Shown in pieces: positions 29,811 to 39,200 of a stretch of DNA of 47,791 nt (the first letter of the stretch is position 1; each line of letters begins with the position of its first letter). The notes beneath the pieces were generated by a model. The model saw only the letters and a program-made list of their open reading frames with translations, searched no databases and was not told where the DNA came from. This DNA comes from Mageeibacillus sp. UBA4314 (GTDB lineage: Bacteria > Bacillota > Clostridia > Saccharofermentanales > Saccharofermentanaceae). The position numbers and the translations under genes are program-made. The stretch spans positions 1-47,791 of the forward strand of contig DGUI01000012.1 in NCBI GenBank assembly GCA_002394605.1. Direction: 5' to 3'.

Positions 29811-30230
29811 ATGAAGAGATTGGATTTTTACCAGTTATACGATGAAGCCTGCAAGGCAAGGGATATGGCATATGCTCCTTACTCCGGATTTACCGTGGGG
29901 GCAGCCCTTCTCACGACGGATGAGAAAGTCTATCTGGGTTGCAATATCGAGAATTCTGCGTATACTCCTACGTGTTGCGCCGAGAGAGTTGCTTTCTACA
30001 AGGCAGTTGGCGACGGCTATACAAAACCCTCTGATTTCCAGGCGATCGCCATCGCCGGAGGCATGAAGGATGAGGAGGCACGCTCGAAATGCCCGCCCTG
30101 CGGTGTATGCCGTCAGGTAATGAGCGAGTTCTGCGATGCTGACTCTTTCCTCGTCATCATGACAGGTGACGAGAACGGACCGGAGGTCCATAATCTCTCA
30201 GAGCTCCTGCCGCTCGGCTTTAAGCTCTGA
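29811..30230 (+). CDS. cdd: Cytidine deaminase
   Basis: A 139-residue enzyme of normal tetrameric-class length, started by GGAGG and ATG. Zinc site and catalytic Glu: NIENSAYTPTCCAERVAFYKAV (CAE) and CPPCGVCRQVMSEF (PCxxC). It deaminates cytidine and deoxycytidine to uridine and deoxyuridine in pyrimidine salvage. In the operon 14 bases after the large surface protein and 22 before plsC. Confidence 0.96.
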   Translation: MKRLDFYQLYDEACKARDMAYAPYSGFTVGAALLTTDEKVYLGCNIENSAYTPTCCAERVAFYKAVGDGYTKPSDFQAIAIAGGMKDEEARSKCPPCGVCRQVMSEFCDADSFLVIMTGDENGPEVHNLSELLPLGFKL

Positions 30231-30252
30231 TAATAGAAAGGACAGTTTATAG

Positions 30253-30984
30253 ATGATCTTGAAATGGATTCTGTTAGGCATATTATTCGCAGTCCTGGCT
30301 GTGGTAGTGATCTATCTTGCCATCTGGCTCATCACGCCGATGTTCATCAGCAAGAAGGTCATGACATACGACCACAACAGCAGGTTTTACCGCTGGCTGC
30401 TGTACAGCTCCACGGGGATAGCATGTAGGATCCTCCGCCTTAAGATACACACGTCGGGATTTGAGAAGATACCTTCTGGAAGGTTCCTTCTGGTGTGCAA
30501 CCACAGGAGCAATTTCGATCCGATCATATCATGGTATGTTTACAGGAAGTATGATCTCGCGTTTATCTCCAAGCCGGAGAACTTCAACGTGTTCCTCTAC
30601 GGCAGGATCATCAGAAAATGCTGCTTCCTTCCGATCGACAGGAGCAACCCCAGGAATTCGATGAAGACGATAATCGATGCCGTCGATCTCATCAAGCGCG
30701 ATGAAGTATCGATAGCAGTCTATCCGGAGGGGACCAGGAGCAAGAAACTCAAACTCCTCAAGTTCCACAACGGAATGTTCAAGATCGCGCAGAAGGCAAA
30801 GGTCCCCGTAGTTGTTACGACTATTAAGGGAGGAGAGGATATCAAGGGGAATTACCCTTTCAAGAGGACGCATCTATACTTCGATGTGCTTGAATGTTTC
30901 GATATCAACAAAGTTACGAGCCTTTCTTCTGAAGAATTAGGTGAAGAAGCTAGGAATCTGATGCTTGCTAAACTGGAAGGCTAA
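30253..30984 (+). CDS. plsC: 1-acylglycerol-3-phosphate acyltransferase (PlsC-like)
   Basis: A 243-residue membrane-associated acyltransferase with a GAAAGGACAG ribosome site. One N-terminal helix (ILKWILLGILFAVLAVVVIY) precedes the conserved blocks: NHRSNFDPI (H-x4-D), FISKPENFNVFLYGRII, YPEGTRSKKLKLLKFHNGMFK and KVPVVVTTI. It makes phosphatidic acid from lysophosphatidic acid at the inner membrane face. The pattern is standard. Confidence 0.93.
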   Translation: MILKWILLGILFAVLAVVVIYLAIWLITPMFISKKVMTYDHNSRFYRWLLYSSTGIACRILRLKIHTSGFEKIPSGRFLLVCNHRSNFDPIISWYVYRKYDLAFISKPENFNVFLYGRIIRKCCFLPIDRSNPRNSMKTIIDAVDLIKRDEVSIAVYPEGTRSKKLKLLKFHNGMFKIAQKAKVPVVVTTIKGGEDIKGNYPFKRTHLYFDVLECFDINKVTSLSSEELGEEARNLMLAKLEG

Positions 30985-31048
30985 TAGTAAAATATCCAAG
31001 TTGTTTGGGCTCTAAGATCGCCTTACAGGCGGATTAGGTGGTTATTGT

Positions 31049-34000
31049 ATGGAAAAACTGAGTGTAAAGAAGCCTTTCACGATCCTCGTGGCAGCGATAA
31101 TCATTATTGCTCTCGGAGGCGTGTCTCTTAGCAATCTTCAGATGGATCTCCTTCCCGAGATCAGTCTTCCTTACCTTATCGTAGTCACATCCTACCCCGG
31201 TGCGAGCCCTGAGAAAGTTGAAGACCAGCTTACAGTCCCCCTCGAGAATTCATTAGGAACCATCTCCGGCGTCGAGAACGTTATGTCCACCAGTGCCGAG
31301 AACTATTCCATGATACAGCTCGAGTTCGCGGACGGAACTGACATGAATACGGCGATGGTCCGAGTGTCATCGGCCTTGAACCAGATAGAGAGCACCCTAC
31401 CGGAAGGAACGTCCACCCCTAACATAATGGAGATCAGCATGGATATGCTGGCGACAATGTATGTGGCCGTGGAACGTGAGGGGTATGACATATATCAGCT
31501 GTCGGAATTCGTGGATAACGATGTCATTCCGTACGTATCGCGAGAGGACGGCGTTGCGTCCGTAAGCACGATCGGTCTTGTTGAGAAGACCGTTCAGGTG
31601 GAACTTAACCAGAAGAAGATAGACAAGCTCAATGACAGGATCCTGGAGAAGACGGACGAGAAGCTCAAGGATGCCCAGGAGAAGCTGGACGATGCCAAGG
31701 AGAAACTCGACGATGCCCAGAAGAAGCTGGAGAGCTCACAGAAGAAGTTCGGTTCCACAATGTCTTCTGCCATCTTCGACAAGCTGGACAAGCAGGCACC
31801 CGGTCTTGCAAAGACGATCAAGAAATACATCAAGGATCTGAAGGGCAAGCTCAAGGAGCTCCGCAAGAACATGAAGCAGCAGCCCGACAAGGCTGAAGAG
31901 AAGGTCAACAATGCCCAGAAGAAGGTCGATAAGACCAAGAAGGTGATGGATGCTGCCAAAAAGGAGCTCGATCCCCTGGAGAAGAAGTATAATGATGCCC
32001 TTCAGAAGCAGACAGAAGCCCAGGCAGCATTGGATGCCTACATGGCTGACCCGTCTGCCGATCCTACTTCTGAGGAATATAAAGAATTAGTGGCAGCACT
32101 TGATGAAGCCACAACTGCCGTCAAGAAAGCAAAGAAGCCTTACGACAAGGCTAAGGCTACATATGATGAGGCTGCCAAGGACTACAGGAAAGCCATGGAC
32201 AAGCTGACGACGGCTAACCTTGAGGCGTCAGGTGTTGACAAGGAGAGGACCAAGCAGCTCGTTACCCTCATCGACCAGGTCATAGATATGCTCGACCAGG
32301 CAGGCGCTGATGTTGACGGCTCATCATTCAACAGGCTTATTACTACGACAAGAAGGGTATCTTCCGCGATCAGCCAGGCGATATCTCTCATTCAGACTAT
32401 ACAGGATGCTGACATATCCGGACAGCTCAGTAAGGTCCTGAAGCAGGCAAGCAAGTCCCTTGACGGATTGTCCAAGCAGGTCGATTCTCTTCCCTCGATG
32501 CTCAAGGGTCTGGAGAAGATGTTCTCCGGACTTACACAGGGGCAGCTCGATGCGGCAGTAGGATTTGCAACGGCATCTTCAACGCTGTCCAGTGCACAGG
32601 CCCAGCTCGACATGGCTCAGAAGCAGTATGACGATGCAAAGGAGAAGGCTCTCGAGAATGCCAACGCGGATGCGCTCATCTCTCCCAAGACATTGTCCCA
32701 GCTCATATATGCGCAGAACTTTGCGATGCCTGTCGGCTATATAGATGATAAGAACGATAACTCATGGCTCCTCCGTGTCGGTGAGGAATTCTCATCCAAG
32801 GATCAGATCGCTTCAGCTCTTCTCATTGACAACGAGATCATCGGCGTCGTAAGACTCGAGGACATAGCTGACATCACCATCATCGACAATTCGGGTGAGT
32901 CCTTTAGCAGGCTCAACAGTTCCGATTCCATCATCCTTTGTATCTACAAGTCTTCAAGTGCCGGCACAAATGACGTGTCCAAGGCATGCAACGCGGCACT
33001 GAAGGAACTCGAGGAGAAATATCCCGGAACTAATTTTGTAAATGTCATGGACCAGGGCGATTACATCAAGATGATCGTCTCCTCCGTGTTCCAGAGCATG
33101 ATAATCGGTGCCATCCTGGCCATCGTCATCCTTGCTCTGTTCTTAAGGGCGATAAAGCCCACCATCGTTGTTGCGATCAGTATTCCTCTGTCGGTGCTCT
33201 TCGCCATCGTGCTCATGTATTTCGCAGGGCTGCAGCTCAATGTCATGACGCTGTCGGGTCTGTCGCTCGGCATAGGAATGCTCGTTGACAACTCGGTCGT
33301 CGTCATGGAGAACATATTCCGACTCAGGGGTCTGGGACTTCCGGCTCCGCGTGCGGCCGTTCAGGGTGCAAAGCAGGTTAGAGGCGCTATCATATCATCG
33401 ACCCTGACCACCGTCTGCGTATTCCTTCCCGCGGTATTCGCAAGCGGCACGGTCAAGACGCTCCTGTACCCCATGGCCCTGTCCATCGGCTTCTGTCTCG
33501 TAGGATCGCTGGCCATAGCCCTTACAGTCGTTCCCGCATCATCAAGCACACTGATGCGCAAGACGAAGCAGAAGGAGCACAAGCTCTTCGACAAGATGTT
33601 GAACGGTTACGGCAAGTCTCTCCAGTTCTGCCTTAAGTTCAAGTTCATACCACTCCTGCTGGCAATAGGACTCCTTGCCTTCTCCGTATGGCAGGTGTTC
33701 AGGATGGGTATTGTATACATCCCCGAAATGATCACCAATGAGATCCAGATCAACGTGGAGACCCCGGAGGAGATGACGAAGGAGGAGTCTTTCGAGGAGG
33801 TCGAGCAGATCATAGATAAGCTCCTTACGGTGGAAGGCGTCGAGAACATCGGTGCCATGGACAGTTCGAGCATGACCGGATTCTTCGGAGGAGCAATGGG
33901 TGCCGCTACCTCAGGCTCATACGGCAGATACATAGTCTCCGTTCTCCTGCCTGAAGGCACATCAGCCGAGATGGTCAAGGCGACGGGCAAAGTGATCGAA

Positions 34001-35518
34001 GAGCAGGTAGCAGAGTTCCCGGGCGAGATCAAGGTCCAGGCGAGCCAGATGATGGATACGTCGGCCATGTTCGGAGGAAGCGGTCTGTCAGTAAACATCT
34101 ATGGTGACGATTATAAGGAACTCGAGAAGATAAGCCTCGACGTGCGCAAGATCCTCGAAGGGCAGGACGGTATCGACGAGATCACTGACGCATTTACGGA
34201 GGGCGCTGATACGCTCCAGGTCATCGTCGACCGTGACAAGGCGATGAAGTACGGCCTGACGGTCGCTCAGATCTACGCGGGCATCCTTGAGCACACATCC
34301 GAGAAAGTAACGGCTACGTCCATCACCGTCAACGGCGAGCAGATGAACGTGGAGATCATCAATAATACAGATACTATTACCAAAGAGACATTAATGGATG
34401 TCGAGTTCGACGAAGTCGACATGACTGCTGCATCAGCAGGTGCTTCCGGCATGTCAGGAATGTCCGGTATGTCGGGTATGTCAGGGTCTTCTGGAATGTC
34501 GATCGACTTCGGCAGCATGACCGGAGATGAGGATAAGGACGAAGACGAAGATAAGGATAAGGAAGAGGAAGAAGAGAAGGAAGAACTCAAGACACATAAG
34601 CTGTCCGAGTTCGCGACCGTGGTCGAGACCAAGTCTTCCAACTCCATGAAGCGCAAGAACTTAGCACACTACGTAACAGTCTCTTCCACGACCAAGGAAG
34701 GCTATAACACGACGCTCCTGTCTCGTGAGCTCGAGCCGAAGATCGAGGAATATGCAAAGACAGTTCCGGACGGATATACGGTCGAGATCGCAGGTGAGTC
34801 GAGCGAAGTAATGGAGATGGTCGTCCAGATGGTCGAGATGGCTGCGCTGGCACTGCTGTTCGTCTACCTCATAATGGTCGCACAGTTCCAGAGTCTCCTG
34901 TCACCTTTCATCATCATGTTCACCATCCCTCTGGCGTTCACTGGCGGTATGTTCGGACTCCTGATCGCAGGCATCCCTCTGTCGATGCTCTCGCTCCTGG
35001 GATTCGTCATATTGATGGGTACTGTCGTTAATAACGGTATCGTGTATGTTGACTACGCGAACCAGCTCAGAATAGGCGGAATGGAGCGCTGGGATGCGCT
35101 TATCGCCACAGGTAAGACGAGAATGAGACCTATCCTCATGACAGCTCTCACGACGATCCTGGCCATGTCCATGATGATCTTCGGAACAGGCATGAGCACA
35201 CAGCTCGGACGCGGCATGGCAGTCGTTATCGCAGGCGGTCTCATCTACGCAACATTCATGACACTCTATATCGTTCCCGTTATGTACGATATCCTGTTCA
35301 AGCGTCCGCCTCTCAATGTCGATACCGGAAGCGACCTCGATGTCGCCATCGATGACGCAGCGCAGTATCTTGCTGAGATGAAGGCGAAGAAGGAGGCTGA
35401 GAGTGCAGCTTCCAGCGCGAAAGTGGAGGCTCCTGCGTCTGTTTCTCCTGAGTCTGCCAAGCTGACGATTACGGGAGTTGAAGAGGGGGCATCAGATGAT
35501 AAGAAGAGCAATTCCTGA
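31049..35518 (+). CDS. RND-family exporter (HAE1/SwrC-like) with a giant coiled-coil insertion
   Basis: A 1489-residue protein, about 400-450 longer than a usual RND pump. The core is typical: SVKKPFTILVAAIIIIALGG, the 'LPEISLPYLIVVTSYPGASPEKVED' region, FLRAIKPTIVVAISIPLSVL, LSGLSLGIGMLVDNSVVVMENI (TM4 acidic residues), and the mirrored second half ending MGTVVNNGIVYVDY and RMRPILMTALTTILAM. About residues 189-545 are an insertion in the first extracytoplasmic loop, mostly heptad-like helix (EKLDDAKEKLDDAQKKLES). The second loop carries GMSGMSGMSG repeats and an Asp/Glu/Lys tract (about 1130-1185). No membrane-fusion partner gene is adjacent. The substrate is unknown; lipids or surfactants are likely for this class. 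Confidence 0.9.
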   Translation: MEKLSVKKPFTILVAAIIIIALGGVSLSNLQMDLLPEISLPYLIVVTSYPGASPEKVEDQLTVPLENSLGTISGVENVMSTSAENYSMIQLEFADGTDMNTAMVRVSSALNQIESTLPEGTSTPNIMEISMDMLATMYVAVEREGYDIYQLSEFVDNDVIPYVSREDGVASVSTIGLVEKTVQVELNQKKIDKLNDRILEKTDEKLKDAQEKLDDAKEKLDDAQKKLESSQKKFGSTMSSAIFDKLDKQAPGLAKTIKKYIKDLKGKLKELRKNMKQQPDKAEEKVNNAQKKVDKTKKVMDAAKKELDPLEKKYNDALQKQTEAQAALDAYMADPSADPTSEEYKELVAALDEATTAVKKAKKPYDKAKATYDEAAKDYRKAMDKLTTANLEASGVDKERTKQLVTLIDQVIDMLDQAGADVDGSSFNRLITTTRRVSSAISQAISLIQTIQDADISGQLSKVLKQASKSLDGLSKQVDSLPSMLKGLEKMFSGLTQGQLDAAVGFATASSTLSSAQAQLDMAQKQYDDAKEKALENANADALISPKTLSQLIYAQNFAMPVGYIDDKNDNSWLLRVGEEFSSKDQIASALLIDNEIIGVVRLEDIADITIIDNSGESFSRLNSSDSIILCIYKSSSAGTNDVSKACNAALKELEEKYPGTNFVNVMDQGDYIKMIVSSVFQSMIIGAILAIVILALFLRAIKPTIVVAISIPLSVLFAIVLMYFAGLQLNVMTLSGLSLGIGMLVDNSVVVMENIFRLRGLGLPAPRAAVQGAKQVRGAIISSTLTTVCVFLPAVFASGTVKTLLYPMALSIGFCLVGSLAIALTVVPASSSTLMRKTKQKEHKLFDKMLNGYGKSLQFCLKFKFIPLLLAIGLLAFSVWQVFRMGIVYIPEMITNEIQINVETPEEMTKEESFEEVEQIIDKLLTVEGVENIGAMDSSSMTGFFGGAMGAATSGSYGRYIVSVLLPEGTSAEMVKATGKVIEEQVAEFPGEIKVQASQMMDTSAMFGGSGLSVNIYGDDYKELEKISLDVRKILEGQDGIDEITDAFTEGADTLQVIVDRDKAMKYGLTVAQIYAGILEHTSEKVTATSITVNGEQMNVEIINNTDTITKETLMDVEFDEVDMTAASAGASGMSGMSGMSGMSGSSGMSIDFGSMTGDEDKDEDEDKDKEEEEEKEELKTHKLSEFATVVETKSSNSMKRKNLAHYVTVSSTTKEGYNTTLLSRELEPKIEEYAKTVPDGYTVEIAGESSEVMEMVVQMVEMAALALLFVYLIMVAQFQSLLSPFIIMFTIPLAFTGGMFGLLIAGIPLSMLSLLGFVILMGTVVNNGIVYVDYANQLRIGGMERWDALIATGKTRMRPILMTALTTILAMSMMIFGTGMSTQLGRGMAVVIAGGLIYATFMTLYIVPVMYDILFKRPPLNVDTGSDLDVAIDDAAQYLAEMKAKKEAESAASSAKVEAPASVSPESAKLTITGVEEGASDDKKSNS

Positions 35519-35960
35519 GGACATCGGAAGGATCCAGCACCTTCTTTCCCAGATCGACCTCATCCATCACGAGGGCAGACCGGACCTGTTCAAGATCGGC
35601 ACGAAATACACCGACTCCGAGATCCTTGAACTTCTTAGCGACGACAGCCGCCCGGTATTCGTTTACGTTGATGATGACGGGCTAGTTTTAGGATACTGCT
35701 TTGGCATTATCGAGGTCATTGAAGGCGACAACATCCGCCCTTACATGAAGACATTTTATATCGACGACCTCTGCGTTGACGAGAACTGCCGCGGGCAGAA
35801 GATCGGCCGCCAGCTGTATTCATATGTGCGCGAGTATGCCAAGCAGATCGGGTGTTACCACATCACTCTCAACGTCTGGGAGATGAACCCCAGGGCGAGG
35901 GCGTTTTATGAGTCGCTGGAGATGAAGCCTCTGAAGACGTATATGGAGGATGTGTTGTGA
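35496..35960 (+). CDS. GNAT-family N-acetyltransferase
   Basis: A 154-residue enzyme. The ATG at 35496 overlaps the RND stop and follows GAAGAGGGGG. Acetyl-CoA motif A is ENCRGQKIGRQLYSYVREYA (R-x-x-G-x-G/A type), preceded by FYIDDLCVDE and followed by GCYHITLNVWEMNPRARAFYESLEMKP. It is the RimI-like group by pattern; the acceptor is unknown. It is the last gene of the run, with a terminator 30 bases later. Confidence 0.93.
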   Translation: MIRRAIPEDIGRIQHLLSQIDLIHHEGRPDLFKIGTKYTDSEILELLSDDSRPVFVYVDDDGLVLGYCFGIIEVIEGDNIRPYMKTFYIDDLCVDENCRGQKIGRQLYSYVREYAKQIGCYHITLNVWEMNPRARAFYESLEMKPLKTYMEDVL

Positions 35961-35988
35961 AGCCTGATCAGGATTTGATGGAGTTGAA

Positions 35989-36011
35989 GGCCGCCTGTAT
36001 GGGCGGTTTTT
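35989..36011 (+). terminator. Intrinsic terminator
   Basis: GGCCGCC, loop TGTAT, GGGCGGT and TTTTTC, shortly after the acetyltransferase stop. It closes the operon that starts at the DUF1292 promoter. Confidence 0.88.
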
Positions 36012-36121
36012 CATTGCAATAAGTATAGTTAACAATAATAGTTATCATTTTATTAACATACTGTACGGAGAAAACGTTACATCCGGAGGGTATAATATTA
36101 TTTATTGGGAGGTGCGGTCGT

Positions 36122-36187
36122 ATGAGTATTGAGAAGATCATATCTGTTTCCATGGCAGCTGTTATGACGTTGTTGTTTTGTTTTTGA
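36122..36187 (+). pseudogene. Truncated secretion-signal ORF (21 residues)
   Basis: MSIEKIISVSMAAVMTLLFCF then stop. GGGAGGTG at 36108-36114 is ideally spaced and TATAAT lies at 36091-36096, so it should be expressed. The sequence is a signal peptide ending near a Cys, as if a lipoprotein gene was cut off right at its lipobox. It lies 52 bases before the lipase/LRR gene, so it may also act as a leader ORF. It marks the left edge of the AT-rich island. Confidence 0.5.
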
Positions 36188-36239
36188 ATAGGAATAATTG
36201 TTGCATCGAAACAGTATATTTTTTGTATAGGAGAATGAT

Positions 36240-39200
36240 ATGAAACGGAGAATCCCTATAATAATAGTTATTACATTTCTTATCTTCGGATATATTATTT
36301 CAAATGCGGCAACGTATTATGACCCTTCAGCTTCCAAATACAATTGGGAGCGTGTGGAATACTCTTACGAAGGTACGAGTAGCGACGAACAGATCAAGTC
36401 TTATTTTATGTACAGCAATTGTTTGTTCCTTCAAGATGCTACAGTATTAAATGGTGAAATGGCAAAGATGTGTGTCGCTTTAGCAGCATCAGCATATGAT
36501 CGTGATACGATTAATGATGTTTTGGGTTTTCATTATGATGAGAAAAATGATGCCTATGAGCGTCGTTATCGTGGCTTGATGGTCGATGAAATTTTGAGCC
36601 AAAAAGTTAGCTATGAAAGAAAACTAACCTATGAAGATAATGACTATGTTGCATATACGATTGCAAAAAAAATGGTGGATGATTATACCGTTTATTGTGT
36701 TCCAATAAGAGGAACAGCCAAAAATGCTGAATGGTTTAGTGATTTTAACCTATATGATGAGAATCTTAATGGTGGTAAGGATCATGCTGGATTTCACAAG
36801 GCTGCCAGTATAATTTATAATGAGTTGTTCGACATTATAAATAGCGATGATGTAGCCTCAGACAAAACAATACTGTTATTTACTGGCCATAGTAGAGGTG
36901 CTGCTGTTGCGAACATTTTGACATATCAATTTACAAGATGCACTAACATACCAGAAAAACAGATTTTTGGTTATACTTTTGCATGTCCTTCTGTGAGTAT
37001 GGCTACCGATAAATCTTTAAAAAATCTGTTCAATTTCAACAATCCCGGCGATTTGATTACGCTTTTACCAATGGAAGATTGGAAGGATTGCAAGTATTCT
37101 AGACATGGTCAAGACATTGATGTATATGGATGTTCTAGTCTGCCTATCAAAGATAATGTTTATAAACAATTCAAAAGGATTTGTGGTAAAACATGTCTTT
37201 CAGAGGATAATCCATACAAATTATTGGATTTTTTACATGAGAATGTTAGTTCCAGAAAAGTTTTTTTATCTGATAAATACCAGGTATTATTTAAATTTAT
37301 CGCTTATGCTTTAGGTGGTCATACTGACGTTTCACTATCAAGTTTGATTTGGAATAACAAGTTCACATTAACAAAAATATTAGGAATCCATGTGGCAAAG
37401 TTATCAATTCTAAAAGTAACCGGTGTTTATGAACTTTTCGCTTTAGCCCAGTCTTTTGACTCGATTTATCAAAAAATGGTCGGTTTTATCGAAGCTAATG
37501 AAGAAACCTTAAAGGCTATGACCAAAGATGGTTTTAGAGATTTTTATGACGAGAATAAGAAAATGATTGATGATATTTCTGAATATACCGGTTCAGAGGT
37601 AACTAGTGCAGCAGTTTTGCTCGAAAGCAAAACAATATTGAATTCGCTGTTATACTCTCTAAAAAGTGAATTTCCTGTTTGCTTTGCATTAATTAAGATA
37701 TTCGTTGATTTTGACGGGAAACCTTTATCAACGATTTTCCACGCTCATACACCATTCTTTTATGTTGTCCTTGTAAATACATTATACTTCGGCTATGAAG
37801 GTTGGCGAGAATATGATGGTAATGAGACTATAACCATTGATCTAAAAAGCGAAAGAATCGGTGTATTGTCTATTGGAAGCAATTGCTTCTATAAATGCAA
37901 CAGCCTTGAAAGTGTAGTTTTGCCAGATGACTTCGGTGTTCTTTGTTCATATTGTTTTGGAAGCTGTGGAGATTTGACGAGTGTATCGCTTCCTCTAGAA
38001 ATAAAAAGAATAGAAAGTGGTGTCTTCTGCGATTGTACGAAATTACAAGGGACTTTTGAGTTGCCTGAAGGAATACCATTTATAGATCAGGACACATTTA
38101 AGAACTGTTCTTCGTTGGAAGGTGTTGTAATACCTGAAAGCGTTGAAAGAGTCTATCCTTTCGCATTTTCTAATTGCAGTAATCTAAAAGATATTACTCT
38201 TCCAATTGGAACTGAGATTTCCAGATCATATAGTTGGGATAAGTATGCAGATGTGTTTAAGGGATGTACTTCTATAAATCATGTTACTCTTACAGGTACT
38301 GGGAAAATGCAGGATTATATCGGTGAGTATAATGATCTTTATCAATATACTCCTTGGTATTGTTCTGGTTGCGATAATCTTGTTGTTGATTTGTCTGAAG
38401 GTATAACAGAAATAAGTCCTTATGCTTTTGCTTATTCGAAAGTAACTCAAGTGAATTTTCCAGAATCACTACAAGGAATCGGATATGAATCATTTAGGGG
38501 TTCAAATCTTAAATCTCTATCTTTTCCTCATTCGATAGGTATTGGGTATAGTGCTTTTGCTGAATGTAAGAATCTTTCGGGTGAAGTAGTAATTTCTGAT
38601 GGTTCAAAGTATTTGTCATCAGGAGTCTTTGCAAATTGTACATCTTTAAAGAGCATAATACTTCCTGAAAGCCTAATAGAAATTGGGCCTTACGCGTTTT
38701 CTAATTGTACTGGATTAAAACATGTAACAATTCCCTGCAATATAAAGATTCCGAATAATGGAACATACAACACTGACAGTTTCTACGGATGCGTGAATAT
38801 TAGCAGTGTGAATATAATTGGAAAAGGAGAATCGCAGGATTATATACATTTGGATGATTACGGATATTATGAAGACAATTATAAGTATACTCCGTGGTAC
38901 ATAAGCGAAGTTGATAAACTTGATATTACTATTGATCCTAGGATCGCAAGAATCGGTAACTATACGTTCTGCGGATGTGATAATATCAAAGATATTTCTT
39001 TGTCAAACAATGTTACTTCAATTGGGGATTATGCTTTTGAAGGTTGTAGTTTTTCGAGTTTCACTATTCCAGATAGTGTAGAAACTATTGGAAAAAGTGC
39101 ATTCTCCGGCTGTTCAAGTCTTAATAGTATTTCAATTCCAGGGAAAATAACCACAATTGAAGATTACACTTTCGCTTCATGTAAGAATCTTAAGAATATT

